From NCBI GenBank assembly GCA_020634615.1, contig JACKBI010000013.1, positions 62,001-126,000 on the forward strand: DNA of 64,000 nt. The letters run 5' to 3'. Source of the DNA: Anaerolineales bacterium (lineage in GTDB: Bacteria > Chloroflexota > Anaerolineae > JAAEKA01). Each line of letters starts with the position of its first letter. Within the stretch, counting starts at the first letter, position 1. Positions 26,090 through 33,632 of this stretch are shown here, in pieces. The position numbers and the translations under genes are program-made. A model generated the notes under the pieces. The model worked only from the letters and a program-made list of their open reading frames with translations. It was not told the DNA's origin and ran no database searches.

Positions 26090-26124
26090 GCGTGAAGCGA
26101 GAAGGGTGAAACGACAAGCGTGAG
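26090..26124. repeat. Heptamer array upstream of tnaA
   Basis: Five successive 7-base units in phase (GCGTGAA, GCGAGAA, GGGTGAA, ACGACAA, GCGTGAG; consensus GCGTGAA) in the tnaA leader. Confidence 0.7.
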
Positions 26125-26310
26125 TGAGACCCACCGGGTTTGTTCGTATTTCCCACGATAACTGATCGACAAGCTGGCCACGATTGCCGTGGTCCGCGAT
26201 CGACCGCATCAACCTGAAAGGTCTGGCGCTCAACTCACTTGAAACGCACCCAAACGTGCTGCGAATCAAGCTCCCGACCAGTTTCACGCCTCAAGTTTGA
26301 CGATATTTGT

Positions 26311-26340
26311 TTGACAACAGGCCGCTGCGAGCGTTATACT
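26311..26340 (+). promoter_or_regulatory. Promoter for the toxin-antitoxin module
   Basis: Perfect TTGACA at 26311-26316 and TATACT at 26335-26340, 18 bases apart. The leader would be about 30 bases and ends in AGGAGGT. Confidence 0.82.
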
Positions 26341-26360
26341 TCTTGCAAGAGATGTATAAC
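26333..26360. promoter_or_regulatory. Operator-like palindrome over the toxin-antitoxin -10 box
   Basis: GTTATAC at 26333-26339 faces GTATAAC at 26354-26360, around a perfect 10-base palindrome TCTTGCAAGA at 26341-26350. It covers the -10 box and start point, the usual place for an antitoxin operator. Confidence 0.72.
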
Positions 26361-26377
26361 ACCTTCAGGAGGTAGTC

Positions 26378-26614
26378 ATGGCAGTTGCCACTGTTTCGAG
26401 CAAGGGCTGGGTAGTGATCCCGGTTGATCTACGCAAGAAATACGGTTTGCAGCCGGGCAAGCAGGTGATCATCGTTGATTACGGCAACATGCTGGCTGTC
26501 ATGCCATTGCTGCAAAACCCGGTCGAAGATTCAGTTGGCCTATTGAAAGGCGATTCTTCGTTGACCGATGCATTGCGCGCTGAGCGGCTTGCGGAGATGG
26601 CCTATGAGCGCTGA
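26378..26614 (+). CDS. vapB: AbrB/SpoVT-type antitoxin (VapB-like)
   Basis: A 78-residue protein with a strong Shine-Dalgarno (AGGAGGT, spacing 4). The N-terminal half is a swapped-hairpin AbrB DNA-binding domain: TVSSKGWVVIPVDLRKKYGLQPGKQVIIVDYG. The C-terminal half (about 50-78) is polar and probably wraps the toxin. It overlaps the PIN-domain gene by 11 bases, the usual coupled antitoxin-first order. It is expected to bind the palindrome at its own promoter. Confidence 0.88.
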   Translation: MAVATVSSKGWVVIPVDLRKKYGLQPGKQVIIVDYGNMLAVMPLLQNPVEDSVGLLKGDSSLTDALRAERLAEMAYER

Positions 26615-27032
26615 CGTTCCGGTTTTCGTCCTCGACAGCTTTGCACTGTTGGCCTACTTCGAAGCCGAGCCAGCTGCTGCGCGGGTTAAGGAAGTTCTGG
26701 TGCAAGCTGCCTCTGGCCGCGCCACGGTGGTTCTTTCGACCGTGAACTTTGGCGAAGTCGTGTACATTACGGAGCGTGAGCGTGGACTTGCGACCGCTCA
26801 GACCATGATCGGCGCGCTGGATCAACTTCCGATCACGTTGGTGGATGCCGACCGCGACCTGGCTCTGGCCGCGGCGCACGTCAAGGCTCATCACTCAGTC
26901 GCCTATGCCGACGCCTACGCCATCGCGCTGGCAGAGCAAAATGTCGGCGCCGTCTTGACCGGCGACCCGGAGTTCAAGGCCGTGGAGCATCTTGTCACTG
27001 TAGAATGGCTGCCGCAGCGGACACCGGACTGA
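26604..27032 (+). CDS. vapC: PIN-domain toxin (VapC-like)
   Basis: A 142-residue PIN-fold ribonuclease. Acidic metal-binding residues are visible as Asp10 in FVLDSFALLAYF, Glu in NFGEVVYI (about residue 50) and the DAYAIALAEQ...LTGDPEFK pair near the C-terminus. VapC toxins cleave tRNA or rRNA and are inhibited by the paired antitoxin. The start at 26604 lies inside the antitoxin gene; the longer upstream frame is spurious. It may stabilise the region or act in stress; target RNA unknown. Confidence 0.88.
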   Translation: MSADVPVFVLDSFALLAYFEAEPAAARVKEVLVQAASGRATVVLSTVNFGEVVYITERERGLATAQTMIGALDQLPITLVDADRDLALAAAHVKAHHSVAYADAYAIALAEQNVGAVLTGDPEFKAVEHLVTVEWLPQRTPD

Positions 27033-27052
27033 CTCGTAGGCTGAGGTAAAAG

Positions 27053-27108
27053 TACGAAATATGTAACACGAAGCATACCTTATGCTTCACGCCTCGCGTT
27101 TCGCTTTC
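27053..27108. repeat. Two opposed heptamer arrays between vapC and hom
   Basis: 7-base units run inward from both sides. On the left are TACGAAA, TATGTAA, CACGAAG, CATA; on the right, read on the minus strand, GAAAGCG, AAACGCG, AGGCGTG, AAGCATA. The inner arms make a perfect 8-bp stem (GAAGCATA / TATGCTTC, 27071-27088) with a 3-base loop. The right array is the end of hom: its last nine codons and stop are made of the units. Confidence 0.8.
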
Positions 27109-28144
27109 CTTCCGCAATCTCCAACAAATCCCCTAACACAGCGTATCCCGTCTCCATTTTGCCGGCGCCCGGCCCGACTAGCGTCACGTCACCCAGCAAG
27201 TCGGTAGTGTAGGTCACGGCGTTGACCGCGCCGCCGACACCGGCCAGCGGATGGCTCAGCGGCACACGCGTCGGCGTCACACTGGCGCGTGTCGTTCCAG
27301 CCGCCTGCCACACTTTGGCGATCAGCTTCCAGCGTTCGCCCGCTGCCTTGGCTGCTTCGACATCAGCCAGTGTCAGCGCGCTGATGCCGGTGCGGTCCAC
27401 GTCGGCCACCTTCAGGTCGCCGCCCATCAACACGTTGGCCAGGATCACCGCCTTGCCGGCCGCGTCCCAGCCTTCGACATCCGCAGTCGGGTCGGCTTCG
27501 GCGTAGCCCAGCCGCTGCGCCTCGGTCAGCGCGTCGGCGTAGCTCTGCCCGGCTTCCATCTGCGTCAGAATGTAGTTGGTGGTGCCGTTGAGAATGCCCT
27601 GAATCTGGCTGATCTGGCAACCGGCCAGCGCGTGCTGCGCCAGTCGGATGGCTGGCGTGCCGCTCATCACCGTGCCTTCGAAGCGGAACTGGACGCCCTC
27701 AGCTGCGGCCATTTCGGCCAGTTCGTTGTACGCCAGTGCTACCGGCCCCTTGTTGGTCAGCACTGCGTTCTTGCCGTTTTCGAAGGCAGCCTTGACGTGG
27801 TCGATGGCCGGCTGGCCGGTTTGCACATCGGTCCAGCTGATCTCGACCACCGTGTCGGCATTGCTGCGGCGGATCGTCTCCAGGCTGTCCAGCCCGGTGA
27901 ACAGGCCGCGGTTGACCGGGTAGTCTTCCAGTTTGCCGGTGCGGCGTACCACCTCCAGTAAGACTGCCGGATCCAGGCCGGTTGCCTGGTAAAGGCTGCC
28001 CTTCAGCAGGTCGCTGATGGCGACAATCTGGAAGCGTACGCCGTGCTGCTGCTCAAGCAAGTCGCCTTTTTCGACCAGGATTTCGGCCAGCCCCTGGCCG
28101 ACGGTACCAAAGCCGATCATGGCTATGCGGTGGATGATTGTCAT
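27080..28144 (-). CDS. hom: Homoserine dehydrogenase
   Basis: A 354-residue enzyme that reduces aspartate semialdehyde to homoserine, the branch to threonine and methionine. The NAD(P)-binding motif is GFGTVGQG (11-18). Catalytic-domain motifs include NKGPVALAY, LNGTTNYIL and EADPTADVEGWDAAGK. It lacks the C-terminal ACT domain, so it is the short form without threonine feedback. Start at 28144 is set by AGGAG seven bases upstream. The last nine residues (KRNARREA-like tail) are encoded by a heptamer repeat. It is not in a visible thr operon; the gene downstream of its start is a phosphatase with no metabolic link. Confidence 0.92.
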   Translation of the reverse strand: MTIIHRIAMIGFGTVGQGLAEILVEKGDLLEQQHGVRFQIVAISDLLKGSLYQATGLDPAVLLEVVRRTGKLEDYPVNRGLFTGLDSLETIRRSNADTVVEISWTDVQTGQPAIDHVKAAFENGKNAVLTNKGPVALAYNELAEMAAAEGVQFRFEGTVMSGTPAIRLAQHALAGCQISQIQGILNGTTNYILTQMEAGQSYADALTEAQRLGYAEADPTADVEGWDAAGKAVILANVLMGGDLKVADVDRTGISALTLADVEAAKAAGERWKLIAKVWQAAGTTRASVTPTRVPLSHPLAGVGGAVNAVTYTTDLLGDVTLVGPGAGKMETGYAVLGDLLEIAEGKRNARREA

Positions 28145-28166
28145 GGGTGGTCTCCTTGGGCGGAAT

Positions 28167-28222
28167 GTTGCAGGTTGCAAGTTGCAGGTGGCAGGGCGCA
28201 GATGGCGGATAGCAGTTGGCGT
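28167..28222. repeat. Heptamer array upstream of hom
   Basis: Eight successive 7-base units in phase: GTTGCAG, GTTGCAA, GTTGCAG, GTGGCAG, GGCGCAG, ATGGCGG, ATAGCAG, TTGGCGT. They fill most of the space between the hom Shine-Dalgarno and the stop of the upstream phosphatase gene. Confidence 0.8.
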
Positions 28223-28241
28223 TCTGATCCGCGGCTTCCTC

Positions 28242-30065
28242 TCAATCGACGGTTTTCGGGTCGCCGGTTCGCTTGATGACGACGAACGTCACGTCGTCCG
28301 ACTGTTCGCTGTCAGCTGTGAAGCGGTTATAGGCATCGACGATGGCGTTGGCGATCTCAGAAGCGGAACCGGCCGCGGTGCTCTTGACGACCTCGATCAG
28401 ACGTTGGGTTCCGAACATCCCATCGGCACTGTCCAGCGCTTCAGTCACGCCGTCAGTGTAGAGCACCAGCACGTCCTGATCGCCAAGCTGGATACGTCGC
28501 TCCTCGATGACAATCTCGTCGAAGACGCCCAGGATTATTCCCTTGGCGCGCAGCTCCTGGATTGTATCCTTGCTGGCGTTGTACCACAGCGGCCGGTTGT
28601 GCCCACCGTTTGCGAACAGGAAACGGCCCGTCTCGACCTCCAGGATGCCGTAGAACGCGCTGAGGAACAGGTCGCTGACGCTGTCATTGAGGATCAGGCG
28701 ATTGGCGCGTTTCAGTGCTGCCGCCGCGCCGCGACCGCTGAGGGCCGTCGTGCGGATGATCGTGCGGCTCAGCGCCATGAAAAGCGCCGCGGGCACACCC
28801 TTGTCGGCGACGTCGGCGATCAGGACGCCGATGCGCGCCAGATTGCCCGGCAGCTCGAAAAAGTCATAGAAGTCGCCGCCCACGATGCGGGCTGCCTGGT
28901 ACACCGCTGTGATATCCCAGCCAGGAAGCGAGGGGCAGGCTTTGGGCAACATGCTCAGCTGGATCTGGCGACCAAATGCCAGTTCTTCGTCCATCCGCTG
29001 GCGGCGCGACTCGGCCTGGCGCAGGCGCGCTCCCTCAATGGCGATTGCTGCCTGATTGGCCATCAACTGCAACAGACGCATTTCATCGTTATCGATCAGG
29101 CGCGGCCGCCGTATGCCGATCATGAGCGCGCCGGCCGATTCGTCTTCAGAAATCAGGGGAATGACGGCAAAGCCGCGGAAGCCTTCGGCTCTGAACCAGC
29201 CTGCTTCGGACAGCGGCACAATTTCTTCGTTCAGGTCTTCGATAATGACCGGCAACTGCGAGCGCATGGCACGGCTGGGGCTGTTCAACCCGTCGTCGCG
29301 GATCGTCAATCCGCCTGCCACCGGGTCGTCACGCCAGCCGGCCGCCGCGCTGAAAATCAGGAAGCCCTCGGCATCCGCTGGCAGGATCACGGCGCAGGCA
29401 TCGATCTCCAGCAAGCGCAGCATCTCCAGCGCCAGATATTCCATCAGGTCGTCCAGCTTGGGGCGGCCCAGCAGCTGATTGCTGAAGGCCAGCAGCGCGG
29501 CCTGTTCGTCGATGCGTCGCTCGCGCAGCAGGTCGAACAGCCGGGCGCGTTCCAGCGCGATGCCGATCAGTGTGCCGGCGTTGGTCAACAGGGCCAGTCG
29601 CTCCGGCGTAAAGGACTCCCAGTCCGGCGCGGCGACGTTCAGAATACCCAACACGTCGTCGCCGGATCGCAGGGGCGCCGAGGCATGGATCACGAGGCCG
29701 CTGCGGTCGGCCGGGCGAGCTTCCGCCAGCCGTGAGCAGCGCACTTCGTTGTAGGCCTCGGTCAGTTTCTCGCGGTTGCAGAGCGCCTGGCAGTCACACC
29801 CACCCTTCCAGGCTTTGGCCCGGTGCAGCGCCAGACCCGGCGGCAGGTTGTGGTGCGCCGCGAGTTGGTAGCCGCGGCCCGCCCACTGATTCTTGGCGTT
29901 CTCGTCGCGCAGAAATATCCAACCGGTCTCCAGCCCCATCAGCGCGATGACTCGTGCCAGCGCCGAATCGAGCGCACTCTGCACGTCCACGGCGCGGTTG
30001 AGCGTGTCGGCGATCTCGTTTAACGCTGTCAGGTTGGCGATCAGGTCGTGCGTGTCGATGCTCAT
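28242..30065 (-). CDS. GAF-GAF-SpoIIE (PP2C) serine phosphatase, RsbU-like
   Basis: A 607-residue soluble signalling protein. The first GAF domain (about 20-185) carries GGCDCQALCNRE and EVRCSRL, four cysteines that could bind a metal, Fe-S cluster or haem (inference). A second GAF spans about 195-350. The C-terminal PP2C-SpoIIE domain (about 385-590) has the metal-binding acidic motifs: IVGGDFYDF, LIADVADKGVPAALFMA, FANGGHNRPL, LYTDGVTEA and QSDDVTFVVI. Such proteins dephosphorylate anti-anti-sigma factors, linking a sensed signal to a sigma factor; no partner gene is adjacent. Its ATG overlaps the stop of queG by 4 bases. Confidence 0.85.
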   Translation of the reverse strand: MSIDTHDLIANLTALNEIADTLNRAVDVQSALDSALARVIALMGLETGWIFLRDENAKNQWAGRGYQLAAHHNLPPGLALHRAKAWKGGCDCQALCNREKLTEAYNEVRCSRLAEARPADRSGLVIHASAPLRSGDDVLGILNVAAPDWESFTPERLALLTNAGTLIGIALERARLFDLLRERRIDEQAALLAFSNQLLGRPKLDDLMEYLALEMLRLLEIDACAVILPADAEGFLIFSAAAGWRDDPVAGGLTIRDDGLNSPSRAMRSQLPVIIEDLNEEIVPLSEAGWFRAEGFRGFAVIPLISEDESAGALMIGIRRPRLIDNDEMRLLQLMANQAAIAIEGARLRQAESRRQRMDEELAFGRQIQLSMLPKACPSLPGWDITAVYQAARIVGGDFYDFFELPGNLARIGVLIADVADKGVPAALFMALSRTIIRTTALSGRGAAAALKRANRLILNDSVSDLFLSAFYGILEVETGRFLFANGGHNRPLWYNASKDTIQELRAKGIILGVFDEIVIEERRIQLGDQDVLVLYTDGVTEALDSADGMFGTQRLIEVVKSTAAGSASEIANAIVDAYNRFTADSEQSDDVTFVVIKRTGDPKTVD

Positions 30066-31213
30066 GGTTCAAATGCCAGACCAATCTCTTTGCGTACAGC
30101 CGGATCTGTTTCCATGGATAGCCGCCAGCTCAGCGCAGCAACAGCCGGACTGCCGCCAATGCGACCTAGCGCCCAGGCCGCGTGCTGACGGATCAGGGGT
30201 TCTGCGTCTGACAGGGCGTCGGTCAATGGCTCGACCGCTGCCGGGTCGCCCCAGTTGCCCAGCGCAACGCACACGTTGCGCAGCAGGCCGCGGCGTTTGG
30301 CGCGCCGCACCGGGGAGTTCTTGAAACGCGCGCGAAACGCGTCCTCGTCCAGCGCCAGCAAATCCAGCAGCGGCGGTGCAACCATTTCCGGCCGCGCGTG
30401 CAGCACAGCTTTCTGGGCCGGACGGGCAAAGCGGCGGTTCCATGGACAAACGTCCTGGCACAGGTCACAACCAAAGATCCAGTTGCCCATCAGGGGACGC
30501 AAATCGCGCGGAATGGCGCCCTTTAACTCGATCGTCAGGTAGCTGATGCAGCGGCGCGCGTCCAGCAAATGCGGCTCAGGCAGCGCGCCGGTTGGGCAGA
30601 CATCCAGGCAGCGGGTGCAATTCCCGCACGTTCCCTGCCGTGGCGATGGGGGGCTCCGGTCGGCCATCTCCTCCGGTACCACCAGCCCGGCCAGGAAAAG
30701 CCATGAGCCGCGCTCCGGCGAGATCAGGCAGGTATTCTTGCCAATGAAGCCCAACCCTGCGCGCTGGGCCCAACTGCGCTCGAGCACCGGCCCGCTGTCG
30801 ACGAACACCTTGCCAGGCGTCGTGCGGCCCGATGCGGTGCGGATGACCGCGTCAAGTTGAAAGAGCAACGGTTTGAGCGCTTCATGGTAGTCGTCGCTCC
30901 ATGCGTAGGCAGCAATCTGGCCGCGGGCCGGGTCGTTGCGCAGCGCGGCCGGCAGCATCTCGCGAAAATAGCTCACGCCGACCAGGATCACAGAGCGGGC
31001 CGAGGGATACCATGTACGCACGTCGGCCCGTTCGGCATCCCTGTTGGCCAGATAGGCCATTTCGCCGTGATGACCAGTGGCAAGCCATCGCTGAAAGCGC
31101 TCAAAGTCAGGTCCGGGTCCGGCTGGTAGCACACCTACCAGATCAAACCCCAGATCGCTGGCTGTGATGGTTACCAGGTCGGTCAGGGATGCAGGATTCA
31201 CATCGGCTATCAT
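30062..31213 (-). CDS. queG: Epoxyqueuosine reductase
   Basis: A 383-residue cobalamin-dependent enzyme that completes queuosine in tRNA by removing the epoxide oxygen. The catalytic Asp139 is in VDSGPVLERSWA. Two [4Fe-4S] sites are seen: CGNCTRCLDVCPTGA (Cys196, 199, 202, 206) and CDLCQDVCPWN (Cys249, 252, 256, with Cys222 upstream). HEAT-like repeats at about 330-380 recognise tRNA. Start 31213 is chosen from alignment with the family. It is translationally coupled to the phosphatase gene downstream. No other queuosine genes are near. Confidence 0.92.
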   Translation of the reverse strand: MIADVNPASLTDLVTITASDLGFDLVGVLPAGPGPDFERFQRWLATGHHGEMAYLANRDAERADVRTWYPSARSVILVGVSYFREMLPAALRNDPARGQIAAYAWSDDYHEALKPLLFQLDAVIRTASGRTTPGKVFVDSGPVLERSWAQRAGLGFIGKNTCLISPERGSWLFLAGLVVPEEMADRSPPSPRQGTCGNCTRCLDVCPTGALPEPHLLDARRCISYLTIELKGAIPRDLRPLMGNWIFGCDLCQDVCPWNRRFARPAQKAVLHARPEMVAPPLLDLLALDEDAFRARFKNSPVRRAKRRGLLRNVCVALGNWGDPAAVEPLTDALSDAEPLIRQHAAWALGRIGGSPAVAALSWRLSMETDPAVRKEIGLAFEP

Positions 31214-31250
31214 GCCAGAAGCACGGGCTGTTGTCAAACAGCCTGGCGGC

Positions 31251-31292
31251 AATAAAGGAAGCCGCCAGCAGAGGCTGACGGCTTCCTTTATT
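31251..31292 (-). terminator. Hairpin between the unknown membrane protein and queG
   Basis: Perfect 14-bp stem (AATAAAGGAAGCCG at 31251-31264 with its complement at 31279-31292) and a 14-base loop, 24 bases after the unknown gene's stop. No U-tract follows on the minus strand. Confidence 0.7.
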
Positions 31293-31315
31293 CGGTACGT
31301 TTCGCGTGCTGACGG

Positions 31316-32032
31316 TTACGCGGCGGGCACAGCAAAGGCGGCTTCGAGCTGCGCCAGAGTCGCGTTGTCCAGTCGATAGTCCTTCGACCGTTGCCGCAGC
31401 AATGCTTTGAGGCCCTTGGACTGTACCACCGGGATGGCCGGGTTGTTGAGCTGCAGCTCCACGTTCGGATTGGTGAAGAGCGCCAGCGGTTGCACTTCAA
31501 TGCCGGCCTCTGGCAGTTGAGCGTCCAGGAACTTCTGGACCTTGCTGGCATCCTCGATCGCATCCGTGGTGGGATTGCCGATACCGTCGCCGCTGAAGGC
31601 GGCCAGGAAACGCAGCGCGCCGCCCTTCTGGCTCCAGCGGTTGCCGTTGTTGCTGATCTTGCCGCTCTGCTCGCGCAGCGCAAACGCATAGACGCCGCTG
31701 GGACCGACGAAGACATAGGCGGCCGGCAGCATCCATGAATACAGGATGTAGCGGTCGTCGAAGCCCTTCAGTTCCTTTTCCAGCCGCTCATCAGGACGCG
31801 GGCTGCGACCAAAGCGGCGGGTGTTGTGCGAGCCGACGTTGGCCAGGATAAAGCCTGCGATCAAACAGGCAAAGGAACCCATCAACGTGATCTGGTAGTT
31901 AGATGTGTTCTGTGGGTTGGCGCGGAAGCTGAGGACCATGCCGACGGCCAAAACACCCAGGCCGGCAAAACTGGCGTACTTGCCAATCTTGGCACGGCGT
32001 GCGATTAGTTTTTCGTTAGTGTATGCTCGCAT
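31316..32032 (-). CDS. Hypothetical membrane protein, possibly NERD-like domain
   Basis: A 238-residue protein. Two hydrophobic segments (about 24-44 and 52-70) anchor a cytoplasmic domain of about 160 residues. The stretch YSWMLPAAYVFVGPSGVYAFALREQSGKI weakly resembles the NERD nuclease-related domain, but the catalytic residues of that family are not clear, so this is uncertain. Start at 32032 chosen because AAGGA lies just upstream (3-base spacing, rather short). It is between fabF and queG on the same strand and has a hairpin after its stop. Confidence 0.5.
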   Translation of the reverse strand: MRAYTNEKLIARRAKIGKYASFAGLGVLAVGMVLSFRANPQNTSNYQITLMGSFACLIAGFILANVGSHNTRRFGRSPRPDERLEKELKGFDDRYILYSWMLPAAYVFVGPSGVYAFALREQSGKISNNGNRWSQKGGALRFLAAFSGDGIGNPTTDAIEDASKVQKFLDAQLPEAGIEVQPLALFTNPNVELQLNNPAIPVVQSKGLKALLRQRSKDYRLDNATLAQLEAAFAVPAA

Positions 32033-32167
32033 AATTCCTTTTGACTGGACGTTCGACTTGTTCGAGAGGGCCGAACGTCTGGCAGTGTATTTCTTTCGGG
32101 TAGAAACAGGCCCGTATATTGCTGGCAAGGCGTCCGGCTGTGCAGAACAGGTCGAACGCCTCGCAGG

Positions 32168-33580
32168 CTATTCGCGGAATTTACCGACGATCAATGTAGC
32201 GTTCTGCCCACCCAAACCGAATGAGTTGGACAATGCGGCGTTCACTTCCGCTTTGCGCGCCACGTTGGGCACATAGTCCAGATCACACTCAGGATCGGGG
32301 TACTCAAGATTGATCGTCGGGTGAATGGTGTCGGTGTAAACAGTCCTGACGCATGCCATGGCCTCGACCGCGCCTGCGCCGCCAAACAGGTGCCCTACCA
32401 TCGACTTGGTGGAACTGATTGGAATCTGGTAGGCGCGCGGACCGAACACGTCTTTGATGGCCTTGGTCTCGTGCGCGTCGCCCAGCGGCGTTCCAGCGGC
32501 GTGCGCATTGATATATTCTATGGCATCCGGGCTGATGTTGGCATCGGCCAATGCAGCGCGCATGGCAGCGGCCGCCCCGGTCGCCTGAGGATCCGGTGCC
32601 GCGATGTGGTAGGCGTCGGCTGACTGGCCCCAGCCCAACACCTCGGCATAGATGCGTGCGCCGCGCCCGATGGCGTGCTCCAGACTTTCCAACACAAAGA
32701 CGCCCGCGCCTTCGCCGATGACAAACCCGTCGCGTTTGGCGTCGAAGGGCCGGCTGGCTTTGGCAGGATCGTCGTTGGATGTGCTGACAGCGCGCATTGC
32801 CTCGAAGCTGGCATAGAACACATCCACGATCAGTCCTTCGACGCCGCCGGCAAACATGACGTCTACGGAGCCGCGGCGTATTTCCTCGGAGGCGGTGCCG
32901 ATGGCCTGTGTGCCAGCGGCGCAGGCCGTGACGATGGTGTTCAGCGGGCCGCGTGCGCCGAATGTCTGGCTGATATGGAAGGCCGGCATGTTTGGCAGAC
33001 CGTTGATCGCCTCCAGCGGCCGGCTCTTGACACGGTTCTCGCCAGAACGCACCGACTCGGCGATCATGTTGTTGTACAAATCCATGCCGCCCAACCCGGT
33101 TCCCATAACAACGCCGACCCGTGTCTTGTCCAGCGATTCGATATCCAAACCTGAATCTTCGGCCGCATCGTACGCTGCAATAACGGCAAGCTGTGAGCAG
33201 CGCGCCATGCGTCGGGCTTCCTTGCGCGGAATTCGGTTGCTGGGATCGAAGTTTTTCACCTCTCCACCCATCTGGCTGGCGTACGGGGTGATGTCGAACT
33301 GCGTCACCCGCGCGATGCCTGACTTGCCCGCCACCAGCGCGTCCCAGGTGTCGACTGCGGTGTTGCCTACTGGCGTCACCGCACCGAGGCCGGTCACGAC
33401 GACTCGCCGTCGCTGACGCCCCGCATCTCCGATTGCCGAGCGCAGCGCCGTGAGCAGGTCCGCGTCCGAGACCTTGGCAACCTCGCTGGGCGCCTGGCCG
33501 TTGAGGCCCTGTAGTTCGCCCAACAATGCATAGCGAAGGTTGGGTGACAAACGTTGAAGTAGTTGACGTAATTCAGTCAT
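32168..33580 (-). CDS. fabF: 3-oxoacyl-ACP synthase II with N-terminal extension
   Basis: A 470-residue condensing enzyme that elongates acyl-ACP with malonyl-ACP in fatty acid synthesis. Catalytic residues: Cys220 (TACAAG), His360 (INAHAAGTPLGD) and His397 (GHLFGGAG), with Lys392. The FabF core starts near residue 57 (RRVVVTGLG). The first 56 residues (helical, LRQLLQRLSPNLRYALL) are extra compared with the usual 410-residue enzyme; no start codon near the core beginning is visible, so the extension is probably real. Downstream of plsX and degV in a lipid-related cluster. Confidence 0.92.
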   Translation of the reverse strand: MTELRQLLQRLSPNLRYALLGELQGLNGQAPSEVAKVSDADLLTALRSAIGDAGRQRRRVVVTGLGAVTPVGNTAVDTWDALVAGKSGIARVTQFDITPYASQMGGEVKNFDPSNRIPRKEARRMARCSQLAVIAAYDAAEDSGLDIESLDKTRVGVVMGTGLGGMDLYNNMIAESVRSGENRVKSRPLEAINGLPNMPAFHISQTFGARGPLNTIVTACAAGTQAIGTASEEIRRGSVDVMFAGGVEGLIVDVFYASFEAMRAVSTSNDDPAKASRPFDAKRDGFVIGEGAGVFVLESLEHAIGRGARIYAEVLGWGQSADAYHIAAPDPQATGAAAAMRAALADANISPDAIEYINAHAAGTPLGDAHETKAIKDVFGPRAYQIPISSTKSMVGHLFGGAGAVEAMACVRTVYTDTIHPTINLEYPDPECDLDYVPNVARKAEVNAALSNSFGLGGQNATLIVGKFRE

Positions 33581-33632
33581 GGTTCTCTTCTCACTTTACC
33601 CTGGCACACTCCGGGTTGTGCAGCGCCAGAGT

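Larger units (their letters stand above)
26038..26377. other. 340-base divergent region between tnaA and the toxin-antitoxin module
   Basis: No gene is seen. It contains a heptamer array (26090-26124) close to tnaA and the strong promoter and palindrome of the toxin-antitoxin module (26311-26360). I found no convincing tnaA promoter. Confidence 0.65.

Noticed and set aside
28017..29735. Long (572-codon) + strand frame opposite hom and the SpoIIE phosphatase gene
   Set aside because: It lies antisense to well-supported genes, has no family similarity and is a frame shadow of GC-rich codons.
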